A stretch of DNA of 8,771 nucleotides from Lachnospiraceae bacterium (GTDB lineage Bacteria > Bacillota > Clostridia > Lachnospirales > Lachnospiraceae): positions 1 through 8,771 of the forward strand of contig JAIKXK010000103.1 of the NCBI GenBank assembly GCA_024684155.1, in the 5' to 3' direction. The translations under genes were made by a program, and so were the position numbers. The notes beneath the pieces were generated by a model. That model was given only the letters and a program-made list of their open reading frames with translations, was not told where the DNA came from and ran no database searches. Shown here in pieces: positions 1 to 6,537 of the stretch (the stretch's first letter is position 1; every line of letters begins with the position of its first letter).

Positions 1-2094
1 AGAACCCTGTACGTCTGCTTTTACAATTAAGTCTAATTCTTTTAAGTTACCAGCCTGAATCTGAGAGAAGATATCATCCAAGCTCATTCTGCTTCTGGTC
101 TCTTCAATTAACTTATTCTTGTTTTCAGCAACAAAGGTTTCCGCGAAGGTACGAGCTTCTTTTTCGTTGTCCATAGACACAAAAATTTCACCTGCATTAG
201 GAACTTCACTCAAACCTAAAATTTCTACTGCAGTAGAAGGTCCTGCCTTCTTTACATTACGGCCATGTTCGTCAATCATAGCACGTACCTTACCATAAGA
301 ACTTCCGGCTGCCACAGGATCTCCAACATGAAGAGTACCTTTTTGTACCAATACAGTAGCAACAACACCACGTCCCTTATCAAGCTCAGCTTCTACGCAA
401 AGACCACGAGCATTACGTTTAGGATTTGCTTTTAACTCTAAAATTTCTGCTGTTAAAAGAATAGTTTCTAGCAAATCGTCAATACCTTCATGGGTATGAG
501 CAGATACAGGAACAAATTCTGTAGATCCACCCCAGTCAGAAGGAATAAGTTCATACTCAGATAATTCCTGTTTTACACGTTCCACATTGGCGTTTGGTTT
601 ATCAATCTTATTAATAGCAACAATAATTTCAATTCCAGCAGCTTTTGCATGATTAATCGCTTCCACAGTCTGAGGCATTACACCATCATCTGCTGCAACA
701 ACTAAGATTGCAATATCTGTAGAAGAAGCACCACGCATACGCATAGCAGTAAATGCTTCATGTCCAGGAGTATCTAAGAAGGTAATCTTTTGTCCGTTAA
801 TAGAAACGCCATAAGCACCAATCTTTTGTGTAATACCACCGGCTTCACGATCTGTTACTCTTGTATCACGAATGGCATCCAAAAGAGAAGTTTTACCATG
901 ATCAACGTGACCCATAACACAAACTACAGGTGGACGAGGGATTAAATCCTTTGGATCTTCCTCTTCTTCTTTTAAAAGTTCTGCAATCACATCAACTTTT
1001 TCTTCCTGTTCACAAACACAGTTAAACTCTAGCGCGATTTCTTCTGCCTGTTCATAGTCAACTGCCTGGTTAACTGTAACCATCTGACCTTTCATAAAGA
1101 GTTTCTTTACAATTTCAGAAGGCTGAACAATCATCTTTTCAGCCAATTCTTTAATGGTAATTCTTTCAGGTAAAGTAATTGTAAGGATTTCATCCTCATT
1201 TCTGGTAGGAGTTTCCTTCTTATACTTTTGCTTCTTCTTACCACCATTTTTTTCAAGGTTTACATAACGCTCCTGCTTCTTGCCAAGTGCATCATGTTCT
1301 CTGTTCTTACCCTGTTTCTTCTTTGAATTATCACGATCTCTTCCATTATCTTTTCCTTTTGCAGTATCTGCTGCTGCAACAGGAGCAGTTCTATTTCTAT
1401 CCTTAGAGAAGTTTTTATCATTGTTACGATCGTTATTTCTCTCAGAATTTCGATTATTTCTATCAGAAGATCTATTATTTCTATCGTTATTACGATTATC
1501 CTGTCTGTCTTTATTAAATGAACCTCTGTCATTGCTACGATTATTAGCAGGTTTTCTATCGTTATTACGATTATTATTAGAATTAAAGTCCTTCTTTGGT
1601 GATGCTACATTCTCATTATTTGAAGTAGTTTCTTCTGGAGTAGGTCTTGTAGCCTGTGGACGAACAGTACGTTCACTCATTGGACGTGGCTTAATAGGAG
1701 AAAAGCCCTGTGGTTTGTTTTCCTTTCTCAAAGGACGGTTTCCACCCTGTCCATTATTTCTTCTATCACCATTAGATCTTTGATTTTTATCATCTCTTCT
1801 ACGGTTGTTAGAATTTTTATTGTATCTGGAATTTCCTGTATTAACTACAACGGAAATATTTTTCTTTTTCTTAGGTTTATCATCTGCTGTTTCACTATTT
1901 TCGGAAACTGCTGATGTTTTTTCATCGGATTTCTTAGGAGCCGAAAATTGATTTCTCACCAAATTAATTTGGTCATCTTCTAATCCTTTGGTTGAAGATT
2001 TCACTTCAAATCCTTTATCATTAAAAAACTGAATAATATCTTTACTGTTTACGCCGATTTCGTCAGCTAATTCTTTAATTTTCAATTTAGCCAT
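1..2094 (-). CDS. infB: Translation initiation factor IF-2 (partial, C-terminus outside window)
   Basis: IF-2 is the GTPase that brings initiator tRNA to the 30S subunit and drives 50S joining. The frame is open for 698 codons from ATG at 2094 to the window edge and ends in VKADVQGS, a conserved block of the third domain, so the rest lies beyond. Residues 1-52 are a first IF2N domain (MAKLKIKELADEIGVNSKDI). Residues about 60-290 are a disordered linker rich in Asn, Arg, Asp and Lys. A second IF2N domain is at about 304-360. The GTPase domain has GHVDHGKT (395-402), GGITQKIGAY, DTPGH (441-445), NKID (495-498) and SAHTHEG (from 531). The usual Lys after SA is His here. Nothing in the visible part suggests disruption. 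The gene closes the visible nusA operon; rbfA would be expected next. Confidence 0.96.
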   Translation of the reverse strand, partial: MAKLKIKELADEIGVNSKDIIQFFNDKGFEVKSSTKGLEDDQINLVRNQFSAPKKSDEKTSAVSENSETADDKPKKKKNISVVVNTGNSRYNKNSNNRRRDDKNQRSNGDRRNNGQGGNRPLRKENKPQGFSPIKPRPMSERTVRPQATRPTPEETTSNNENVASPKKDFNSNNNRNNDRKPANNRSNDRGSFNKDRQDNRNNDRNNRSSDRNNRNSERNNDRNNDKNFSKDRNRTAPVAAADTAKGKDNGRDRDNSKKKQGKNREHDALGKKQERYVNLEKNGGKKKQKYKKETPTRNEDEILTITLPERITIKELAEKMIVQPSEIVKKLFMKGQMVTVNQAVDYEQAEEIALEFNCVCEQEEKVDVIAELLKEEEEDPKDLIPRPPVVCVMGHVDHGKTSLLDAIRDTRVTDREAGGITQKIGAYGVSINGQKITFLDTPGHEAFTAMRMRGASSTDIAILVVAADDGVMPQTVEAINHAKAAGIEIIVAINKIDKPNANVERVKQELSEYELIPSDWGGSTEFVPVSAHTHEGIDDLLETILLTAEILELKANPKRNARGLCVEAELDKGRGVVATVLVQKGTLHVGDPVAAGSSYGKVRAMIDEHGRNVKKAGPSTAVEILGLSEVPNAGEIFVSMDNEKEARTFAETFVAENKNKLIEETRSRMSLDDIFSQIQAGNLKELDLIVKADVQGS
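1478..1574 (-). repeat. Direct repeat of 22 bases inside the IF-2 linker
   Basis: An identical 22-base unit occurs at 1478-1499 and 1553-1574, exactly 75 bases (25 codons) apart and in the same frame. It encodes NNDRN-type residues. Imperfect copies of the same RNN/NDR words fill the sequence between and beside them. This is coding low-complexity sequence, probably grown by slippage or small duplications, and not a mobile element. Confidence 0.7.
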
Positions 2095-2107
2095 CTAAAA
2101 TCCTCCT
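2095..2107 (-). promoter_or_regulatory. infB ribosome binding site overlapping the ylxQ stop
   Basis: AGGAGG (2107-2102) is followed by seven bases and ATG at 2094. The site shares bases with the ylxQ TAG stop, which suggests coupled translation and fixes the infB start. Confidence 0.8.
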
Positions 2108-2423
2108 ATCTATAAGCTTTGATATCAACCTTTTCTATAATGGATGTTGCAAGGTTCTCATCTGTAATTGCAACTAAGGCACTAAATTCTTTACCGATGC
2201 ATTTCCCCAATTCTTCCTTCGTACCATAGAAAAAATATGGAGTTTCATAATATTGACACATATTTTCAATATCCTTTTTTCGACGGTCACTTCCATCGAC
2301 TGCTCCGATTACTAAATAGGCCATCTGGCTTTTTACCGCTTCTTCTACTTGAAAGGTTCCAGCCTTTAAACAACCAGCCTTTTTTGCAATTCCAAGCATG
2401 GATAACACTTTATCAGGCTTCAT
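2106..2423 (-). CDS. ylxQ: L7Ae/L30e-family ribosomal-type protein YlxQ
   Basis: YlxQ belongs to the L7Ae family, which binds kink-turn RNA; its exact cellular role is not well defined. The 105 residues have the family pattern: KVLSMLGIAKKAGCLKAG (5-22), AYLVIGAVDGSDRRKKDIE (35-53), a Tyr-rich middle (CQYYETPYFFYGTKEELG) and CIGKEFSALVAITDENLA (75-92). The usual LASDAS-NT motif is replaced by IGAVDGSDRR. AGGAG (2438-2434) lies ten bases before the ATG, which overlaps the rnpM stop. It is followed 11 bases later by infB, whose ribosome binding site covers the ylxQ stop codon. Confidence 0.93.
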   Translation of the reverse strand: MKPDKVLSMLGIAKKAGCLKAGTFQVEEAVKSQMAYLVIGAVDGSDRRKKDIENMCQYYETPYFFYGTKEELGKCIGKEFSALVAITDENLATSIIEKVDIKAYR

Positions 2424-2688
2424 ACTTATTCAGCTCCTGCTCTAATCCATTATAAATATCAGTTGAAATTTTACATTTAAAAGATCTTTCTAAACCCTTG
2501 TTCTTAATTGCTTTTTGTAAACAAGATTTAGATTTGCATATATATGCCCCTCGACCATTTTGCGCCCCTGTTTCATCAAGCACAAATTTCTCGTCAGAAA
2601 TTTTAGCCACACGAATCAGTTCACTTTTTTCTTTCATTTCATTACAGCCGATGCACTTACGCAATGGTTTATTCTTCTTCTTCATCAT
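2413..2688 (-). CDS. rnpM: YlxR/RnpM family RNA-binding protein (DUF448)
   Basis: This small protein of the nusA-infB operon is known in B. subtilis as YlxR, now RnpM, a modulator of RNase P through binding its RNA (established knowledge, from memory). The 91-residue sequence begins MMKKKNKPLRKCIGC and contains the family blocks PLRKCIGC, KSELIRV, LDETGAQNGRGAYIC and CLQKA. Cysteine pairs CIGC and CKSKSC could bind a metal. The start is ATG at 2688, or the adjacent ATG at 2685. The open frame extends upstream to 2817, but that part is nusA sequence read in another frame and does not resemble the family. There is no clear AGGAGG, only GA-rich sequence within the nusA tail, so translation is probably coupled to nusA. 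The stop overlaps the ylxQ start by 11 bases. Confidence 0.92.
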   Translation of the reverse strand: MMKKKNKPLRKCIGCNEMKEKSELIRVAKISDEKFVLDETGAQNGRGAYICKSKSCLQKAIKNKGLERSFKCKISTDIYNGLEQELNKYEA

Positions 2689-3793
2689 AGAATTCTTCAT
2701 CATAATATTCTTCGTCATACTCTTCATCATATTCAATGAAGTCACCAGATTCTCTTGCCTGGGTTTCAGACTTAATATCAATCTTGAATCCAGTAAGTCT
2801 CGCTGCAAGACGAGCATTTTGTCCCTTCATACCAATTGCAAGTGATAACTGATCATCAGGAACAACGACCTTTGCCGACTTTTCATCAGAATCAGCAATT
2901 ACTGATATTACCATAGCTGGTGATAAAGCATTCTGAATTAAATATGCTGGATTCTCATCCCAATTAATAATATCAATCTTTTCATTATGAAGTTCAGAAA
3001 CAATGGCATTTACACGACTACCGTTCATACCAACACAAGCACCAACAGGATCAACATCAGGATCATTTGACCAAACTGCAATTTTACTTCTGTTTCCTGC
3101 TTCTCTTGCAATTGCCTTAATTTCAACAATTCCATCTTTTACTTCTGTTACTTCTTCTTCAAATAACTTCTTTACAAGTTCTGGATGAGTACGAGAAACT
3201 CTCATACGTAATCCCTTTTGCGTATTTCTAACTTCAAGGATATATACCTTAATACGATCGGTAGGTTTATAATGTTCTCCTTCAATCTGTTCATTCTTTG
3301 TAAGAATCGCATCCGCCCTTCCAAGATTAATAGAGATATTATCTCCGCTGTAACGCTGAACAATACCAGTAACTACCTGATGTTCTTTTTCATAGAATTC
3401 ATTATAAATGGTATTTCTTTCATCTTCACGAATCTTTTGAATAATCATATTCTTAGAAGAATTTGTAACGATACGGCCAAAGCTTTTGGTATCAATTTCC
3501 ATACGAACAACATCACCAATTACCAAGTCACTGTTAATCTCATGTGCTTCTTCTAATGTGAGTTCAAGTGCTTCATCCTGCAAATCCTTTACATCAACAA
3601 CCTTTTTAGATGCATATACATGATTTTCACCTGTAGTTGCATCTATTTCTACAGAAATATTTTCAGCTGTTCCAAAGTATTGCTTACAAGCATTTAAAAT
3701 AGAACCTTTAATTGCTTCAATTAAAGAATCCTTATCAATACTCTTTTCATTTTCAACGGTGTTTAACGCGAACAATAATTCATCCTTATCCAT
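2669..3793 (-). CDS. nusA: Transcription termination/antitermination factor NusA
   Basis: NusA binds RNA polymerase and nascent RNA, and promotes pausing and hairpin-dependent termination. The 374 residues follow the Gram-positive layout: N-terminal polymerase-binding domain (1 to about 125), S1 domain (about 137-200, HQVVTGIVQRYSGDNISINL), KH1 (about 205-280, with VGMNGSRV at 254-261) and KH2 (about 285-345, with IGMKGQNARLA at 320-330). The E. coli C-terminal acidic-repeat domains are absent. The protein instead ends in a 24-residue tail (351-374) made almost wholly of Asp, Glu, Tyr and Phe. AAGGAGG (3806-3800) lies six bases before the ATG, the strongest site in the operon. The last 20 bases overlap rnpM in another frame. 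NusA may regulate its own operon at the hairpin before rimP. Confidence 0.97.
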   Translation of the reverse strand: MDKDELLFALNTVENEKSIDKDSLIEAIKGSILNACKQYFGTAENISVEIDATTGENHVYASKKVVDVKDLQDEALELTLEEAHEINSDLVIGDVVRMEIDTKSFGRIVTNSSKNMIIQKIREDERNTIYNEFYEKEHQVVTGIVQRYSGDNISINLGRADAILTKNEQIEGEHYKPTDRIKVYILEVRNTQKGLRMRVSRTHPELVKKLFEEEVTEVKDGIVEIKAIAREAGNRSKIAVWSNDPDVDPVGACVGMNGSRVNAIVSELHNEKIDIINWDENPAYLIQNALSPAMVISVIADSDEKSAKVVVPDDQLSLAIGMKGQNARLAARLTGFKIDIKSETQARESGDFIEYDEEYDEEYYDEEFYDEEEE

Positions 3794-3822
3794 TTTTTGC
3801 CTCCTTCATAATAAATAAGAAA

Positions 3823-4287
3823 TTAAAAATCTATAGTTAATCGAATCATGGAAATATCTTTTCTCTGAAAAGTAAAGTCTCCATCTTCGAAGGTAATGGT
3901 AACAGACTCTTTATCATAACTTGATAAGATCCCCGTAAATTCCTTTTGTTTATCAAACGCTTTATAAGTTTTAATATCTACGTTCTTCCCAAGATTTCGC
4001 TCAAAATCCTTATCCTTTTTTAACGGACGATCCAATCCAGGGGAAGAAACCTCGAAAATATACTGTTCCTTAATGTAGTCTTCTTTATCTAGAATTTCAT
4101 TCATTTCTCGACTGACATCTACACAATCATTAATGGTAATACCACCTGGCTTTTCAATGTAAGCTCGTAAATAATAGTCATTTCCTTCTTTTACGAATTC
4201 AACATCATAGAGTTCAAATCCACGTTTTTCTACTATAGGTAGCATGTACTCTTCTGTTTTCTTTTCGTATTCTTCTTTTTTTGACAT
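3823..4287 (-). CDS. rimP: Ribosome maturation factor RimP
   Basis: RimP binds the free 30S subunit and helps its late assembly. The 154 residues match the family length of about 150. The N-terminal alpha/beta domain contains GFELYDVEFVKEG (23-35), YLRAYIEKPGGI (39-50) and NDCVDVSREM (53-62), and the signature FEVSSPGLDRPLKK lies at 78-91. The C-terminal SH3-like domain (about 92-154) includes FTGILSSYDKESVTITFEDG. GAAAGG (4299-4294) sits six bases before the ATG, a moderate site. It is the first protein gene of the nusA-infB operon, 29 bases ahead of nusA, and is probably transcribed from the tRNA-Glu promoter through the preceding hairpin. Confidence 0.95.
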   Translation of the reverse strand: MSKKEEYEKKTEEYMLPIVEKRGFELYDVEFVKEGNDYYLRAYIEKPGGITINDCVDVSREMNEILDKEDYIKEQYIFEVSSPGLDRPLKKDKDFERNLGKNVDIKTYKAFDKQKEFTGILSSYDKESVTITFEDGDFTFQRKDISMIRLTIDF

Positions 4288-4311
4288 ATACTGCCTTTCT
4301 TTCCTTTAATA

Positions 4312-4350
4312 TATGTAAGAAAGACTCCCAAGTATAAACTTGGGAGTCTT
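4312..4350 (-). terminator. Hairpin with interrupted U-tract: weak terminator or attenuator between tRNA-Glu and rimP
   Basis: AAGACTCCCAAGT (4350-4338) and ACTTGGGAGTCTT (4333-4321) form a perfect 13-bp stem around a TTAT loop (4337-4334). The minus-strand sequence that follows is TCTTACATA, so the U-tract is broken by C and A. Such a hairpin may end the tRNA transcript only in part. The rimP start lies 33 bases beyond the stem, with no room for an ordinary promoter. The symmetric stem could also stop plus-strand transcription, but there are no plus-strand genes here. Confidence 0.75.
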
Positions 4351-4358
4351 CTTTACAA

Positions 4359-4430
4359 CAGTTCCTAGGGGAATCGAACCCCTGTTTTCGCCGTGAGAGG
4401 GCGACGTCTTAACCGCTTGACCAAGGAACC
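4359..4430 (-). tRNA. tRNA-Glu, anticodon CTC
   Basis: The 72-base gene folds as a standard cloverleaf. The acceptor is GGTTCCT/AGGAACT, with six Watson-Crick pairs and a terminal G1-U72 wobble. The D-arm is GTC/GAC with the GG pair, the anticodon stem TCGCC/GGCGA is perfect, the loop is CTCTCAC with CTC at 34-36, the variable loop has four bases, and the T-arm is AGGGG-TTCGATT-CCCCT. The discriminator is G73 and the 3' CCA is not encoded, so it must be added enzymatically. The anticodon reads GAG, so this is the second Glu isoacceptor beside the usual TTC one. It has its own promoter and a hairpin follows nine bases later. Confidence 0.95.
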
Positions 4431-4462
4431 ATATCCTTATGCTGTTAAAACACAACAATAGG

Positions 4463-4491
4463 ATATTACTATAAGTAAACTTGAAATGCAA
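4463..4491 (-). promoter_or_regulatory. Sigma-A-type promoter for tRNA-Glu, and probably the nusA operon
   Basis: On the minus strand the -35 box is TTGCAT (4491-4486) and the -10 box is TAATAT (4468-4463), with an ideal 17-base spacer. A start near 4456 would give a leader of about 25 bases before the tRNA. The sequence upstream is AT-rich. No other promoter-like pair is visible between here and rimP, so this is the best candidate for driving both. Confidence 0.75.
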
Positions 4492-4498
4492 GCACTTT

Positions 4499-4518
4499 TT
4501 ATAATAAATTTATGATAA
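4499..4518 (-). repeat. AT-only imperfect palindrome between galE and the tRNA promoter
   Basis: Twenty bases form two 10-base arms with one mismatched pair and almost no G or C, immediately after the galE stop. It is too AT-rich to be a convincing terminator and no U-tract follows. It lies about 43 to 62 bases upstream of the predicted tRNA transcription start, where an UP element would be, and may help that promoter. Confidence 0.4.
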
Positions 4519-4519
4519 T

Positions 4520-5536
4520 TTAGTCATCATAACCATTTGGATTATTTTTCTGCCATCTCCATGAGTCAGCACACATTTCTTTGATACCATACTTTGCTTC
4601 CCAGCCAAGTTCTTCCTTTGCTAAGGTAGCGTCAGAATAACAGGTTGCAATATCACCTGCACGACGAGGTTTAATCTGGTAAGGAATCTTAATACCATTG
4701 GCTTCTTCGAAGTTCTTTACGATATCTAATACACTGTAGCCTACTCCAGTACCAAGGTTATAAATCTTCAAGCCAGCTTTTTCTTCAATCTTCTTTAAAG
4801 CAGCCACATGACCTACTGCCAAATCAACAACATGGATGTAATCTCTTACTCCAGTACCATCTGGTGTATCATAATCATCACCAAATACTCCAAGTTCAGG
4901 AAGCTTTCCGATTGCAACCTGTGTGATATAAGGCATTAAATTATTTGGAATACCATTTGGATTTTCACCCATGCGTCCTGATGGATGAGCTCCAATTGGA
5001 TTAAAGTAACGAAGTAATACTACATTCCATTCCTGATCAGCCTTTTGAATATCAGATAAAATCTGCTCTAGCATTGACTTTGTCCAACCATATGGATTCG
5101 TACACTGTCCCTTTGGACACTGCTCTGTAATAGGAATCTGAGCAGGATTTCCATATACAGTTGCAGAAGAAGAAAAGATAATGTTCTTACAGTTATTTTT
5201 TCTCATTACATCCACAAGAGTTAAGGTACCTGAAATATTATTTTCGTAGTATTCCCAAGGTTTTTGTACAGATTCACCTACAGCCTTTAATCCGGCAAAG
5301 TGAATACAACTATCAATCTTATTTTCAGCAAAGACTTTATTTAAAATATCTCGATCCAGGATATCTCCTTTATAAAACTTTACCTCTTTGCCTGTAAGCT
5401 CTTTCACTCTTTCTAATGATTTCTCGCTGGCATTATGAAGATTATCTAAAACTACTACTTCATAATTTGCATTTAACAATTCTACACAGGTATGAGAGCC
5501 TATAAAACCAGCACCTCCAGTAACCAAAATTGCCAT
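4520..5536 (-). CDS. galE: UDP-glucose 4-epimerase
   Basis: GalE interconverts UDP-glucose and UDP-galactose with tightly bound NAD, supplying galactose donors for surface polysaccharide or using galactose through the Leloir pathway. The protein has 338 residues, the same as E. coli GalE. It begins with the Rossmann motif TGGAGFIG (6-13), keeps FSSSATVYG with Ser124, and has the YxxxK pair Tyr149 and Lys153, all at the E. coli numbers. LLRYFNPIGAHPSG and GTGVRDYIHVVDLA are further family blocks. AGGAG at 5548-5544 lies seven bases before the ATG. It is the last gene of the envelope cluster, 20 bases after the carboxypeptidase, and no galK or galT is nearby. This favours a role in envelope sugars over galactose catabolism, though that is inference. 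Confidence 0.97.
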   Translation of the reverse strand: MAILVTGGAGFIGSHTCVELLNANYEVVVLDNLHNASEKSLERVKELTGKEVKFYKGDILDRDILNKVFAENKIDSCIHFAGLKAVGESVQKPWEYYENNISGTLTLVDVMRKNNCKNIIFSSSATVYGNPAQIPITEQCPKGQCTNPYGWTKSMLEQILSDIQKADQEWNVVLLRYFNPIGAHPSGRMGENPNGIPNNLMPYITQVAIGKLPELGVFGDDYDTPDGTGVRDYIHVVDLAVGHVAALKKIEEKAGLKIYNLGTGVGYSVLDIVKNFEEANGIKIPYQIKPRRAGDIATCYSDATLAKEELGWEAKYGIKEMCADSWRWQKNNPNGYDD

Positions 5537-5556
5537 AACTATACTCCTCTCTTTCT

Positions 5557-6537
5557 TTATCTTCCAAATTGATTAAGGATTTCATTCATTAATAGATATA
5601 AATTTCCTCTGCAATCTGCATGATATACAATGGAAATCATATGCTCATTTTCTTCATTGGTACAATAAGCAACCAAACAATATCCAGCAGGATTTGTAGT
5701 TCCTGTTTTCCCACCAATAACAGTAATGCCATCAGGAGCACTATAAGAACCAGATAAATAGCCACAGGTATTAGACCAGGACTGTTGCTGTTCTTCCCCA
5801 GCACTGTTTTTATAATAAACATCATAATTTACAGTCTGAAGAATTTCTGTTACTTCATTATAAGAAATGGCTGCATTAGAGATTAAATACATATCATAAA
5901 TAGTCGTATAATGATCTTCGTCGTGCAATCCATTTGGTGTCACAAAATGAGAATGAGTTGCTCCAAGTTTTTTTGCTTCTTCATTCATAAGATCCACAAA
6001 TGATTCTACATCACCAGAAACACCTTCTGCAATAGCAATGGCAGCGTCATTTCCACTTCGTAGCATAAGTCCATACAAAAGTTGGCGAAGCGTCAACACG
6101 TCTCCGGGATTTAAATTACAAATAGAAGAATCGCTTGCCTGATCACAGGCATATTCAGAAACAGTGATTTCTTGTTCTAAATCTCCATACTTAACTGCCA
6201 CGTATGCTGTAAGCATTTTTGTGGTACTTGCAGGATATAATTTACCTAATAAATTTTGAGAATATAGGATTTCGCCAGAATCAATATTGAAAAGCCCTGC
6301 TCCTTCACAAACCTGAGAATCCACTTCATCTACGCCCAAATCACTGCCATCTGTAACACACAAAGACTGTGCCATTAAATTGGTGGATGACACTGGAGCA
6401 TTGGATGTAAGTCCGTAGGTATAAGAATCCTCATACAAAGAATATGGATTCTCAACAACTACTTTTCCGCAGCCATTAAAACTTATTAATACGACTCCGA
6501 CTAATATAATACTTATAATTTTATTTATACATTTCAC
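5557..6537 (-). CDS. Exported D-alanyl-D-alanine carboxypeptidase, peptidase family S11 (DacA/DacF-like)
   Basis: This low-molecular-weight penicillin-binding protein trims the terminal D-Ala from peptidoglycan stem peptides outside the cell. Numbered from GTG at 6537 (326 residues), the catalytic motifs are STTK at 104-107, SGN at 161-163 and KTG at 277-279. The family block with HFVTPNGLHDEDHYTT runs from about 197 to 212. The N-terminus is a basic, then hydrophobic signal (IISIILVGVVLIS) followed by NGC with Cys23. That is a possible lipoprotein site, though Asn before Gly-Cys is unusual. The C-terminal beta domain and amphipathic anchor of E. coli PBP5 are absent, so membrane attachment would rely on the N-terminus. 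Start choice is open: TTG at 6546 lies only three bases from AGGAG (6554-6550), while GTG at 6537 lies twelve bases away and gives a cleaner signal peptide. Both overlap the mgsA end. galE follows 20 bases later. Confidence 0.9.
   Translation of the reverse strand: MKCINKIISIILVGVVLISFNGCGKVVVENPYSLYEDSYTYGLTSNAPVSSTNLMAQSLCVTDGSDLGVDEVDSQVCEGAGLFNIDSGEILYSQNLLGKLYPASTTKMLTAYVAVKYGDLEQEITVSEYACDQASDSSICNLNPGDVLTLRQLLYGLMLRSGNDAAIAIAEGVSGDVESFVDLMNEEAKKLGATHSHFVTPNGLHDEDHYTTIYDMYLISNAAISYNEVTEILQTVNYDVYYKNSAGEEQQQSWSNTCGYLSGSYSAPDGITVIGGKTGTTNPAGYCLVAYCTNEENEHMISIVYHADCRGNLYLLMNEILNQFGR

Noticed and set aside
1260..1532. Minus-strand frame of 90 codons overlapping infB
   Set aside because: It lies in another frame of the same low-complexity region. 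The infB frame is continuous through it with all GTPase motifs downstream.
1390..1600. Repeated words that might suggest a CRISPR or tandem array
   Set aside because: Only one 22-base unit is exact, spacing elsewhere is irregular, and the reading frame of IF-2 is preserved throughout.
1280..1783. Open plus-strand frame of 167 codons, rich in Leu, Ser and Phe, opposite infB
   Set aside because: It is the antisense of the Asn/Arg/Asp-rich linker. The Leu/Ser bias follows from that composition, and there is no ribosome binding site or known domain.
2689..2817. N-terminal extension of rnpM
   Set aside because: The frame is open upstream, but these codons belong to nusA in its own frame. The YlxR family begins near the MMKKK start.
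3218..3556. Plus-strand frame of 112 codons opposite nusA
   Set aside because: Antisense shadow of a conserved gene, with no ribosome binding site and no recognisable family.
4306..4491. Minus-strand frame of 61 codons between galE and rimP
   Set aside because: It covers the tRNA, its promoter and the hairpin, all of which explain the sequence better.
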